Assembly: GCA_027886175.1 (NCBI GenBank)
Contig: JAJNNQ010000009.1
Span: 8,290,501 to 8,354,500 of the forward strand
Reading direction: 5' to 3'
Source of the DNA: Phylloscopus collybita
Lineage: Eukaryota > Chordata > Aves > Passeriformes > Phylloscopidae
DNA length: 64,000 nt
Shown: piece by piece, positions 48,820-59,917 of the stretch
Layout: every line of letters starts with the position of its first letter
How positions within the stretch are numbered: position 1 is the first letter of the stretch
The notes under the pieces: model-generated
The model's input: the letters and a program-made list of their open reading frames with translations, nothing else
What the model was told of the DNA's origin: nothing
Database searches by the model: none
Program-made: the position numbers and the translations under genes

Positions 48820-51800
48820 CATTCCTCTGGGGCCAGTGTCTAGCCCAGCATCCCTAATGCTGTCTGCACCCATCCTGTCAGGAGGGTAATGAGGGGAAAG
48901 TTCCCAGACTAAAATTAAAAGCACCTCGATCTTCAGAGGAGGCTTGTAATAGCAGCCTTCACCTTCCCTCTGCTGCGGCTGCAGGTCTGGCGCTGCTGGG
49001 AGAGGATCCCTCGTGGGTTAATCCCTGCAGACAGGCAGGTTTTAGTTCAGCTTCTCTTGACTTATTTGAGGTGGATACCCAGGGCAGTACACATCTGAAT
49101 TGCAACTTCTTGGAGACGCCCTAGGGCAGGGATGGTTCCTCCTGACGCTTTGTTCACCGAGCAATTAACGATAGTACTGGCTCTGCTGCCCTCCAAGGGA
49201 GAGCAGCAGCAGCCAAGGGTGGCTTCGTTTCTGCTGCTGTGAGTGGCGGAGGCAGGAGGAGATGGCACTGAGGCTCCTTGGCCGGATGTGTTACATGGAA
49301 GGGGTGGGAAGATGCGTGGCAAGAGCGGGGCTGCAAGGATCCTGTGACACTGCTCTCTCTGTCCTCAGGGCTCCCCTGCCCTTCACAGCTGAGTCATTTG
49401 TTAACTTGGGCCCTTGTCTCCTTCCTGCTTATCCCCGTTAAGCATTCTCCTTCCCCACCCTCCATCCCCAAGGCTTAGCTGTGAAGTGCCCAAAATCCAC
49501 ACACAGGCATGGGCTGTGACTCCCAGAGCAACATTTGCAGGAAAGCCCAGGGGCTGTTATGAGCAAACCCTGCCACGTTCTTGCGCCAGTTCCAGCCATG
49601 GCCATGCCAGGTCCATGTCTCTGCCTGCTTCCTCTCTTACTTAGATCCCCACTTCCCTCAACTTGTTCTCTTCAGCTACTTTCTACTCATCACAAGATTA
49701 TATAGTAGTGATTTTCCACAATGACTCCAAACCTGTTTGATTCCTGCACTTCAAACTGCCACTGTTCTGTCCTTCTCTCCTTATTACATCTATTCTCCTA
49801 ATTTTTTTTTCCTCTCTCTGCCCCACCATCCACCCCTTCCACCTTCTGCTTTGTGTACATTCCCCCCTTACACTGCAGACAAATATGAAAACAGAAAAAG
49901 TTACCTCCTCCCTCCTGTTTATTGCCATGCCCCGTCAGAGGTGCCATAATTGCCTGTGAGCACTCCTAATCTATTCCAGAGCATAATAAAACAAATAAAT
50001 GCAGTCAAAGAGTGAAGCTGATCCCTCCTCTCTGTTTCTAGGAAAAGGACCTCTGTGACTAGAATTTAGAAAATCACTATTGTGCTTCCTACTTCGAGTT
50101 CCTCTCACAGTAATTCTGTTGATTGAAAAAACCCACAGGTCTCCTTCCTAGTTGGTCCATTTTGCATCCTTTCTGCTCCACTCAAATGGTCTCAGAGACC
50201 ATTTCTCTGGCAGTAATTTCAATATCCAAAACCTGGCTAACAGTTATTCAAATGAAACAACAAAGGGGAGAATGAAAAGCTTAATACTTTTATTTAATAA
50301 ACTAGTGACCTTAATAGCTTAATCACTTTCTGTGCCACTCTGATCTCTGACTGCCATACAGCTCGGGCTGAAATAGCCACAATATTTCACAGAGATGGGA
50401 TGGATTTGGTAAGAGGCCAATCTTGGGATTGTTCTTCAAAACGTAGCAAAACGGACATGTTAGTGCCTGAGCTACTGAAGCCAGCAGTGGCTCTGCCAGT
50501 GGTTTGGGTGTGAATTAAGAGCCTGAATTCCACATGAATCAACATATTTCTACCACCACAGTCAATCAATCTTCAGCTGAGTTTAATCTCCATCCTGCAT
50601 CAGCTGTCAGCCAGCTGAAGAGTTGCCTTGCCTCCGGGGGTGAGATAGCTTTGTAGCCATGAAGCACTGAAAGAGAAGTCAAGAAGTCTTCCAGTCATCT
50701 GGGCCACTCTCCCACCATTCTACCCTCTGTATCAAAGATAAGTAAATCACCTTAGATAATCTCCTACAGATATTTCTTCTGATCTGCATTTCTGTAGCAC
50801 AAGTCCTGGGATTTCTATCAAACCCTTTTCTTGGATACCCTCTTAAGAAACAGACTCTGTTTCTAATATTTATCCTTTGCTGCAAATTTAAGTGATTTCA
50901 CATTCTTCTTCAGTTGCTCATAAGTGATTACCAGCAACTTTGTAGCCACATTTTACATATAGAACACTGTTGTCCCATCTTCCTACTCTTTTTTTTCCTT
51001 TTCTTTTTCAAGTTTAAACAAAGGCACATCTTTCACCCCTCATGTTTTCCAGATTTCCGTTATCCTGTAGACTCTTTCCTGTTGATCATTAAGAGAGCAG
51101 CCAAGCTTCCCAACTCTGCAAGCAGCATGTCAAAATGCCATTAGGCTGGGAGCTCTGAGGCACGTACCTTGGAAAGATGAGCAGGGAGGGAACCAGTGCT
51201 CTGGAAATGAGTTGCAGCACTAAAGGATGTGGCTCCTGTGAACAATGGCTATGAAGAAAAAATGGAATCCCTACAAAAAAATCTGAAAATCTGGGGCAAC
51301 TACTCCCCAGAGTGATTCAGTGAGTGTGATCACACCACAGCTCAAGACACCTTGTTTTCTCTGTATTGGGAATTTGGATTATTCAGCAGCCCCCGGGCAA
51401 GTAAAGATGGATGTGATATGGCCAAGGTAGGAGAGAGGCACTTGGACTGTTTGAGAGCAAGTGTGTGGCCAACCCTGCTTAGCATCTGCCTACCAAATCT
51501 CTTAAAAAAGGGAGAAAGTCTCTTAAAAGACTGTGTGCAGAGAAATTATTGCATGACCAGAAATAATGTTGCAACACACATCACATAGATACTTTCATCC
51601 AGATGAGTGATACAAATGTTTTTGCATTACGCTTAATTTTCTTTTCCTCATCAAAAAGATGCAGATACCGCAAACATACAGTTCTTCTAGTGGGGCATGG
51701 AAATGGTCCTGCAAATTATCCATAATTGCATGTAGGATCAGATCTGAATTAACTCAGCTTGATGTTCAAACCTAGACCCTGAAGACATGTGGTTTGTGTT

Positions 51801-53187
51801 TTGGAGAACCAAAGTCTGGGCAATGACTTTCAGTATTCTGTAATTTTTTCATGTGTTCTTAATACTAATTGCTTGTAGGTCTGACTTTCCCAAAACATGA
51901 TCATAGAGAACAAATTTGCAAAGTTAGTTCCAGCATTTCCCCATGCTGAAGAAGTTTATAGGTAAGATTTCACAGTGATATTAATGAGTTCCCAAGCAAC
52001 CAAAATTGATTTCAGAGGCCTAAATACATTACAGAACTGGAAAAGCCCTGAAAGGCAAAGCCTCCAAGATAGTCTGCATATGAACAGATTTGCTTCTCCT
52101 CAATATTAAGGTCAATTAACAACATACCACATTGCCAGGAAACAACCAGAGGTTACAGGCCACCTGAAAAGTGATCTTGTTATGTATCTCACAAAGTTGC
52201 ACGAGAACAACCTCAATCTTTGGCAACAATGATATTCTAGATTTGGCACAGAAGAGTCAGATTAGCATCTCTGCTGCTGCAGAAATTATAGCTAGGTTTT
52301 TGTTTTCTATGAAACAGTAAATTCTGTCAGCAATATACTGAAATAAGATTCCGAGATTCCCCATAAAAGCCAACTCAGAATAACATCTTACCGACTTCAG
52401 AAGACTCCAAAAAGGGCAAAAGACACCCTACCTTCAAGAATGGAATAGTCTTGTGTATGTTTAATTCTGGTTATCCTTTATACTTCTTATTTAAAGCTGT
52501 CTCTTTTTAAAAATATTGTTTCTGTTGACAACATTATGTGACAGAGCAGAGTTCAGACACAGACACAATTGCTTCAAGATATGAAGAAAACAAAAATTCA
52601 GAGGAGTGATATGAAGGGCAGTAACAGCAAAGTAAATCAGGTAAACCCAAAATATGGGGTGCTTAGCTGGAGAAGGGCTCTGCAGAGTCCCTTTGACGAG
52701 GAAAAGAGAAGGAAGGTGTAAGTGCAGAATTGAGAGGAGAAAACCTGCTGCAAACTGTGTGCAGCACTTCAGCTGCGATTGGCATTTCCTGGAGAGTTCA
52801 GTGCCCAGGCTCAGATGCTGTATCATGGCTCCCAGGGAGCGGGGCACTCCTCTGTGGGTTTTTCTCAGAGAAATATTCTTGTTCTGCTATTGATTTTTGA
52901 CACAACAACAACGAAAGCAGGTAGAAGCTTCTTGGATCTGAGCAAGGCTCTAGAACAGGGAAATGACATAGGGTGCATGTACTGTAGAAGGATCAAAATT
53001 GACTTTAAAATACCTTCACCTTTGTAAAGTCAAATGTAGAACAGAGCAGGGAACACCTGGATGTAAGGCCTTCCTACATGACACCTGTGTAGCTGGGAAT
53101 TTATCTTTCACCTTGGATAGCCACCTATTTTTTGTGACTTAATGTAAGACTAATCTGTGTTTGGTCCTGTCCCAGGGAGTCTTAGGG
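48820..53187. other. No gene seen
   Basis: Unique sequence. None of the open frames has a recognisable domain. The next landmark is an A18 run at about 53188-53205. Confidence 0.5.
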
Positions 53188-53301
53188 AAAAAAAAAAAAA
53201 AAAAATTATTTGAACAAGACCGAGTACTGTGGATATTTTCTGGACAAGAGGTACCTTTTAGAGACATCACTAAGAATAACTTTGAAGAAAAAATAGGTGA
53301 G

Positions 53302-53387
53302 CAAACAAACAAACAAACAAAAACCCACAACCAACCAATCAAAACAAAACCCCAAGCAAACAAAAACAAACAAACAAACAAAACCCG
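53302..53387. repeat. (CAAA)n simple repeat with variants
   Basis: Two CAAA arrays (53302-53320 and 53356-53384) separated by A/C-rich text. Confidence 0.9.
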
Positions 53388-53534
53388 CAAACCAAGAAAC
53401 CTTCTGCTTTGGGATAAAGCTAAAGGAGGGAAGAAGACAGATTCCTGAAGAAAAATTATTCCTTCCTTCAGGAGGGCTGTGTGAGGATACCCTCACCCCG
53501 CACCTGTATTCTCCTGTAAAGATGATCATCATTT

Positions 53535-53935
53535 CACTGGGGGGCGAGGGAAAGCGATCGAACGCGGAGCCCCCGGCGGGTCGGGGCTCGGGTGCTGCTC
53601 ACGGGGGCCCCGCGGCTCCGGCTCCGCACCCCGGCCGGGCTCTGGGGCGGCCGGGACGGGGTCCCTGGGCCGGGGGTGCCCGGCGGGCCGAGGGGCGCTG
53701 GGCACTGATCGAATTCAGCTCCCGGCTGTGAGGAGAAGCTGCTTTGGGTGGACAGAAATTTAGTTCCCTGCCTTCCATCCCTCCTCGCCCCTCCGCTGAG
53801 GAGCCGGCTGCGCTGCTCCCGTTTTTCCAACGGGGCGGGCCGGGCTCTGCTCCGCAAAGGCGTCGGGAAAGGTGCGAGCCCCTCGCTGCTTCTTCCTAAG
53901 GGAGTCCCCCGGGCCAAGAGGGTCTGGCAAAACGA
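53535..53935. promoter_or_regulatory. CpG-rich block, left part of the 53.5-56.0 kb domain
   Basis: Very high GC with dense CpG at 53540-53710 (gaacgcggagcccccggcgg, gctccgcaccccggccgggc) and again to about 53930. Overlapping open frames on both strands are chance. It is a possible promoter but has no recognisable first exon. Confidence 0.55.
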
Positions 53936-54003
53936 AAGGAACTTGAAAAACGGGTTTGTCTCAAAGAGTGAAATAATCAGAGTAAAAAAGAGACAAAACC
54001 GGA

Positions 54004-54004
<1 letters not shown>

Positions 54005-54048
<44 letters not shown>
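54005..54048. repeat. A44 homopolymer
   Basis: 44 consecutive A, directly abutting (GGAGAA)11. Confidence 0.95.
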
Positions 54049-54050
<2 letters not shown>

Positions 54051-54114
54051 AGAAGGAGAAGGAGAAGGAGAAGGAGAAGGAGAAGGAGAAGGAGAAGGAG
54101 AAGGAGAAGGAGAA
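54049..54114. repeat. (GGAGAA)11 hexanucleotide array
   Basis: Eleven perfect units, 66 bp, without interruption. Confidence 0.97.
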
Positions 54115-54120
54115 GAGAAA

Positions 54121-54325
54121 AAAGGAAAGGAAAGGAAAGGAAAGGAAAGGAAAGGAAAGGAAAGGAAAGGAAAGGAAAGGAAAGGAAAGGAAAGGAAAGG
54201 AAAGGAAAGGAAAGGAAAGGAAAGGAAAGGAAAGGAAAGGAAAGGAAAGGAAAGGAAAGGAAAGGAAAGGAAAGGAAAGGAAAGGAAAGGAAAGGAAAGG
54301 AAAGGAAAGGAAAGGAAAGGAAAGG
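54121..54325. repeat. (AAAGG)41 pentanucleotide array
   Basis: Forty-one perfect AAAGG units, 205 bp, no interruption. Together with the A44 and GGAGAA arrays it makes a tract of A and G only from 54005 to 54333. Long frames here (Lys/Arg/Glu/Gly on plus, Ser/Phe/Leu/Pro on minus) come from the repeat. Confidence 0.98.
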
Positions 54326-54359
54326 AGAAAAGATCCTTTCCTCTGTCTGTGCTTATTCT

Positions 54360-55325
54360 CAGGATTGGAAAGGGGCTCCGGGCGCGGTCCCCCGAACCCC
54401 CGGTGCCCTTGGAGCAGTGAGGGGGTGCCGCAGGCGCTCCGGGGCCTGTTAGGGGACCGCATTGCCAGGGGAATCTCCCTGCCCTCCCAGGGGACGGTGG
54501 CTGCCCTGGTGGGGGAAGGACACGACACATCGGGACGCAGCCGAGGGGTCCCTGCTCTCCCTGGGAGCTGAGCCCCGGGACGGGCTGGGCCTGGGGACGG
54601 GGCTGCAGGGGCTGCGGAACCGGCGGCTGCCGAACCGGGCCGGACCCACGGGGCGGAGACGGACCGGCGTGGCACTGAAGACGGACTGAGCATCAGCCAG
54701 GGGCCGTGGGGGCCCTGCGCTGTCCCCCTGCCCTCGGCCGGCCCCTCCAGCGTGGCCTCGGTGCTTTCCCACCCTTCCCCTCCTGGCCGGCACGGCAGCT
54801 TCTCCTTAAGCTAACCCACAAAGGCGATCTCTCCCCCAAAAGTAGGACACAAGAATTTTATCACTGGCTGTAAGACATGGCAAAGCCTCTTTATTATGAA
54901 CGGCCCAGTCTCTGTCCAGGGTGGGGGAAACCTTGCGGCCCCTCTTTGACGCCGGGTTTCATCCCTCCGCACAGCCCTTGCCCCAAGCCTCGCCGCCGGG
55001 GCCCGGGGGATGAGGCTCGGCGGTACTGCCTTCCAGGGGATGGTACTGCCTTCCAGGGGATGGAGGGCTCCCCCAGCCTCGGACCTGCGGCTCCCGTGGG
55101 GCCGGGACTCTTCCCCATCTCCCTCCCGCTTCCCAGGGAAAAGCAGCGCCCCGTCCGAGCTCCGTGCGCCCGTCCCGGCTCCCGGCCCCGGGGGCGGCTC
55201 TGCGGGCAGAGGAGGCCGAGCAGGAGTGAGGAACAACCCCAGTTTCTCGAGAGAAATCAATGTCTGCTGAGCTGCTTGTGTGGATCACACACCCACCGCC
55301 CCTTATGCGCTCAGGAGCCCCGTCC
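54360..55325. promoter_or_regulatory. CpG-rich block, right part of the 53.5-56.0 kb domain
   Basis: Dense CpG at 54370-54680 and 54900-55230. A 20 bp unit is duplicated within it (55022-55061). No coding similarity was found in any frame. Confidence 0.55.
55022..55061. repeat. Tandem duplication, 20 bp unit, two perfect copies
   Basis: ggtactgccttccaggggat occurs at 55022 and 55042 without a difference. Confidence 0.96.
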
Positions 55326-55973
55326 GGGACACCGGGACACGGGGACACGGGGACACGGGGACACGGGGACAGCGGGACACCGGGGGACACGGGGACACGG
55401 GGGACACCGGGACAGCGGGACACCGGGACACGGGGACACGGGGACACGGGGACACGGGGACACGGGAACAGCGGGACACGGGGACACGGGGACACGGGAA
55501 CAGCGGGACATCGGGACACCGGGACACGGGGACACGGGGGACACCGGGACAGCGGGACACCGGGACACGGGGACACGGGGACACGGGGACACGGGGACAC
55601 GGGGGACACAGGGACACCGGGACAGCGGGACACCGGGACACGGGGACACGGGGACACGGGGACACGGGGACACGGGGACACGGGGACAGCGGGACACGGG
55701 GACACGGGGACACGGGGGACACAGGGACACCGGGACAGCGGGACACGGGGACACGGGGACACGGGAACAGCGGGACACGGGGACACGGGGACACGGGAAC
55801 AGCGGGACATCGGGACACCGGGACACGGGGACACGGGGGACACAGGGACACCGGGACACCGGGACACGGGGACACCGGGACACGGGGACACGGGGGACAC
55901 AGGGACACCGGGACACGGGGACACGGGGACACGGGGGGCACAGGGACACCGGGACAGCGGGGCACCGGGACAG
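55326..55973 (+). repeat. GGGACAC-type minisatellite, about 650 bp
   Basis: Units of 8-9 bp (GGGACACC, GGGACACG, GGGGACACG, GGGACAGC, GGGACATC) repeat throughout, roughly 80 units by length. The variants are arranged in larger blocks: 55441-55544 is identical to 55740-55843 over 104 bp at an offset of 299 bp. All three plus-strand phases stay open (Gly-Asp-Thr-Gly-Thr-Arg-Gly-His) and so does the minus strand (Val-Pro-Val-Ser-Pro-Cys), as expected for a unit without stops. Confidence 0.97.
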
Positions 55974-57002
55974 GCCCCCGGCGTATCTGCTCTCTCCTTT
56001 CACTCGGTAACACGCGCTGGAACCCGGCGAGCGCTGCCTGCTGCAGCATTTCCAGCAGAGGTTAACCGTAATTACCACGTGAAAACTTCGACAACATCAT
56101 CTCTCGCAGTAAAACTGAAAATTGGCAAATCCAGCAGTTTTAGTGCAGAGGAAATTTTCTTTCCCAAATAAACTAACCAAAACCTCGAGTGTCACCACGT
56201 TGTTGGTGTACCTAACGAAGCAAAGGCAGGAGGAGTTGTGCTCTATCAGCGCTGCAAGGCACAGTGCCCGCAGCTGGAGAGATCCCTCCGAGTGGGGGAA
56301 ACTCCGCGGAGGCGATGCTGGGTGTGAACACCCTCCTTGAAGTTAGGCACTCTCCTCCTCTTTGCAAGGAGAGGGCAGGAAAGAGGGACTGCATCTCCTC
56401 GTCTATTACCAGCTCTCAAGCAAGGGGCAGAAGCAGTTGCTGCGTTTCTTGGAGGCCAAACGCTGCCGTGAAGAACTACACAAGTCACTTCACAACCCGC
56501 CTTGCACAGAGACCGCGGGTGGGCCGTGGGCTGAAGGGGATGAGGCTCTGCCTGTCTCTGCTTCATCTTCCAATAGCTCCAGAAAACTTCACAGTGACTG
56601 AGCACAGACCTGCTGTGCAGATTTTTTTTCTTCTATTTGTTCGCCTCTGGAGTATCAAAAAAAAACAAAAACAAAAACAAAAACAAAAACAAAAAACCAA
56701 AAAAAAAAAACAAACCAAAAAACGGAATAAACAAATGACATTTTGTCGGGGGAAATAACAGTAGGTGGTTACGATGGCATTACAAATGCACTGAGTATCT
56801 CTCATGGCATGTTCCTGTGGTTTTAATAGTCACCAAGCCGAGACTTGTTTTGTTTATATACGAAATAAACATAATTGCTAGAGCCTAATAGCTCATGTAT
56901 TTCTTTTGACTTTACAGGATTTTGCTTGTGTTAAAAATACATGTTCAAGACAAGAAGATAACAAAATAGAGCTGATCTAAAAATCTCTTTGTCTCTTTCC
57001 AG
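55974..57002. other. No gene seen; includes a CAAAAA array
   Basis: CpG content falls off after about 56050. A (CAAAAA)n array with variants lies at 56656-56722. No domain is recognisable. Confidence 0.45.
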
Positions 57003-57127
57003 GGTGAAAACAGAAAGCAGAACCATATTGTTTGAACATACCAATGAGAAGAGACTTGGTCTTTCCACAGAGGAGATCAGGGAAAAAAAATCGGAGTTAG
57101 TGATAGAAATAAAACAGCATGAAACAG
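57003..57127 (+). CDS. Exon-like open stretch between splice-like sites (unidentified)
   Basis: It is preceded by tctctttgtctctttccag and followed by a GTATAA donor-like site after GAAACAG. The open phase reads VKTESRTILFEHTNEKRLGL and continues STEEIREKKSELVIEIKQHE, a charged, possibly helical peptide. No family is recognised. The frame also runs on past the putative donor to a TAG at 57223-57225. Splice-like signals this good occur by chance in 64 kb, so it is only a candidate. Confidence 0.15.
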
Positions 57128-59085
57128 GTATAATGGTAAAACTCTTTAAAGAAAATTTAAGTGTCCATCTGAGAAAAGATTCAATCACACAGACAAAATG
57201 GGTGCAACTGGAAGGGGGTTGGTAGTCGCATCTCGGGGTGATAGAACAATTTTGGCAAGTGTCAAGACTTAAAGACAATGCCCAAGGAAAAACCAGGAGG
57301 AGGAGATGTGCAACTTCAGCACCAGAAAAAGAGCATTCCCAGTAGGAGGAACAGCTAGGTCACCGCTAGGTAATGGTTAGGTTCTAAATGTGCCTGAAGA
57401 TGGTGCTGTTTAGATGGCAGAAGGAAAGGCTCGGCCAGTTGCAGTAAAGAGATCTACCGTTAAACAAATAAATAAATAAATGGTTCACCTAAATTTCTGT
57501 AACTCTCCAGCAGATTATTCCAGCAATAATTCCAAAATCTAAGCAGGGGAGATTCATTGAGAAAAGGCTTAACAACCAACTTAGTTCTTGAATAATTTCA
57601 CTGTGATAAAACACTTTCTTGTGAGTGAAATTTCAGTCCCTGGCACCTATCAGCAGATGCCACTCTTCCATTCCAGCACAGCCAAGGTCCTTCTGCTCCC
57701 CTTCCAACACCCCACCCTGAGAAGAATCTTTAAAAGCTTGTGTCTGTGCATTAACCATTCCAAGGAAAGGAGAAATGGAAGGGAAATACTCATGGCTGAC
57801 TTTTAAGCAACAGATGGTGAAGGAATTTAAAGTGGAATTTCCCATCACGTACAAGCTTTAATGTTATTAAACTTGATTTTATTGTAACTGCAAAGTGATC
57901 TGCTATAGTTTATGACAGTCAATTCTACTGTCTTTGCCAGACTGGAAACCAGATTTTTTTTTCCTGATGGTTTTATAAGGTAATTTTTTAAAGGACATCA
58001 GGATCTGGACTAGCAGATTCAAAAAGAAACTCACTGACACATGTAAAGACACTTCTGCAATTAGCAATAAATAATCAGAGGGGAAAGCAAGTTTTCTGGC
58101 AAAATACAGCTCTTGCAAAATTTATACTTTCCCTTCAATTGCACAACATTTTTGAACACCATATGCCAATCTGGGAATCTCTAGCCTAGTAATTAGCTCC
58201 GAATTTTTGGAACACTTCATAAGGCCTGGATTAATCCCAACTGCATTATCTGGTGTCAGTTATTCTGAGTTGGAGACACAGCATAGGAGTTACCAGCCAG
58301 TGAATTGTGCAATAACGACCAGATGCCATATGCTACTCCTGTATGTATATTTTACCTATAACGGGTGTTAGATACAATTAAGGGAAAATCCATGTTTCCT
58401 CCTGGTGCAAGGCAGAGCATGCTGCAGTTTTTTTGCATAAAAAAAAAATGTCTCCCATTCGTCACCCCCTGCTGAGCCATTGTACTGAAATACATGTTGC
58501 TTTTAAAAAATTTAAATGTACTTCTTTGCAACAAAAAAATATTATTCTTGAACTATCTAATGACCAGCCATAGGACCTTACTAGCTTGCAAGATCAAATT
58601 CTTGAGTGGAAGCACAACCTTGGCGTGGATTAAGGCATAGGAAGCCTTTCCTACAGTCTGTTGCTCTCTCCTGTGCTCCCTCCCTGTAGCAGCTCCGGCT
58701 TTGCCGCTCCCATCTAAGTGTCTGCTCTGTGCTGCCTTGGATGAAGGGCTCCCCAGAGCTGGGTCAGCCATCTGCGTTACTCTTGCAGTGAAATCTCCAT
58801 TCCAGAGGTGTCAAGAGCACCCCATTGTCTTCTGCTACTTTCATTATCTTTTTCCTTTGTGCCCCAGAAGCGAATTGAAGGCAGCCTAAGTGTCACTGGA
58901 GGGACAGGTAATGCAAGTGAATTGCTCTATGATAGTTGTCTTTTTCTTGCCCCACAGCAGAAGAATTAGCTCTCCTCCAAGAGATCTGATGGTAGGGCTT
59001 ACATCCAGCAGGCCAAATCAAATCCAGCAGGAATATTTGCCTATGGTTTGGCAAATCACTTTGCTTTTTCAGTGTGTTCTCTGGG
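57128..59085. other. No gene seen
   Basis: Unique AT-rich sequence with a short (AAAT)4-type repeat at 57464-57481. Confidence 0.5.
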
Positions 59086-59096
59086 AAAAAAAAAAA

Positions 59097-59144
<48 letters not shown>
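59086..59144. repeat. A11-C-A47 homopolymer tract
   Basis: Eleven A, one C, then 47 A. No retroelement body is recognisable upstream. Confidence 0.95.
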
Positions 59145-59145
<1 letters not shown>

Positions 59146-59793
59146 AACCAACCCAGAACAGCACAAGAAATCCACAAACCTAGACATTAATAATGCCATT
59201 TGTCTCCCAGTCCTTGCAGGTGGGGATCAGTTCCCAGAGCAATGTGTCTGGTGTCACTCAAGCCATGTAGCATTAAATGGCCCTGCTCCAGCACCACGTG
59301 GGTCTCCCAAAAGTCCTGGGGCATAATTGAAGTCCTATGTAAATATCTTGGAGGAGTTTGGGAATACCAGAACACACTTACTAGCTACCTTTAAACAACC
59401 TAACGATGTTCTGGACATGTCAGCATGAGCTGTCCTCACAGTCAGTGGAGGTTATTAAGCACTAGTAGGGCACAGTGCCTCTGATAAATGTGTCCTGTGG
59501 ATGAGACAGGCTGTGTGCTATATTAATAAATTTCTGTGCACATTAAGGTGTCTAGGTTAGCTGTAAATGACTAAATTATAGATTATTTCCACTACAAATA
59601 ACCCAGCTTCTCTTTTTCTGTTTTATGTAACAATAAAAGTGGAAGTGATGCTGGTGGACCCAGAACATCTGTGTTTCTCATTCTCCAAAAGCTTTACAGA
59701 TGGTGGTTGGGAAGGAGAAAATAGCTTTTCCAAAAAAGTCATGAGAAAGCTTCCTAGGAATGAGATTATATTTCCAAGGTCTTAAAATGGGAG

Positions 59794-59840
<47 letters not shown>

Positions 59841-59917
59841 CTAAGGAGGAACACAAACTCATTCTTAAAAAAAACAAAACCAAAAAACAAAACAACAAGC
59901 AAACAAAAAAAAACAAC
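59794..59917. repeat. A43 homopolymer followed by an A/C-rich patch
   Basis: 43 A at 59794-59836, then AAAAC/AAAC-type text at 59869-59917. Confidence 0.95.

Noticed and set aside
52030..52070. Possible LINE tail (gaactggaaaagccctga)
   Set aside because: The similarity is limited to a few words and neither side continues the alignment.
53748..54693. Long open frames on both strands (over 230 codons) rich in Lys/Arg/Glu or Ser/Phe/Leu
   Set aside because: They are produced by the A44, GGAGAA and AAAGG arrays, whose units contain no stops. No unique protein domain is present.
54877..56171. Open frames of up to 377 codons reading Gly-Thr-Arg-Gly-His-type repeats, and the minus-strand Val-Ser-Pro-Cys equivalents
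   Set aside because: The minisatellite unit lacks stops in all phases, so open frames appear in several phases on both strands at once. That is typical of a repeat, not a gene.
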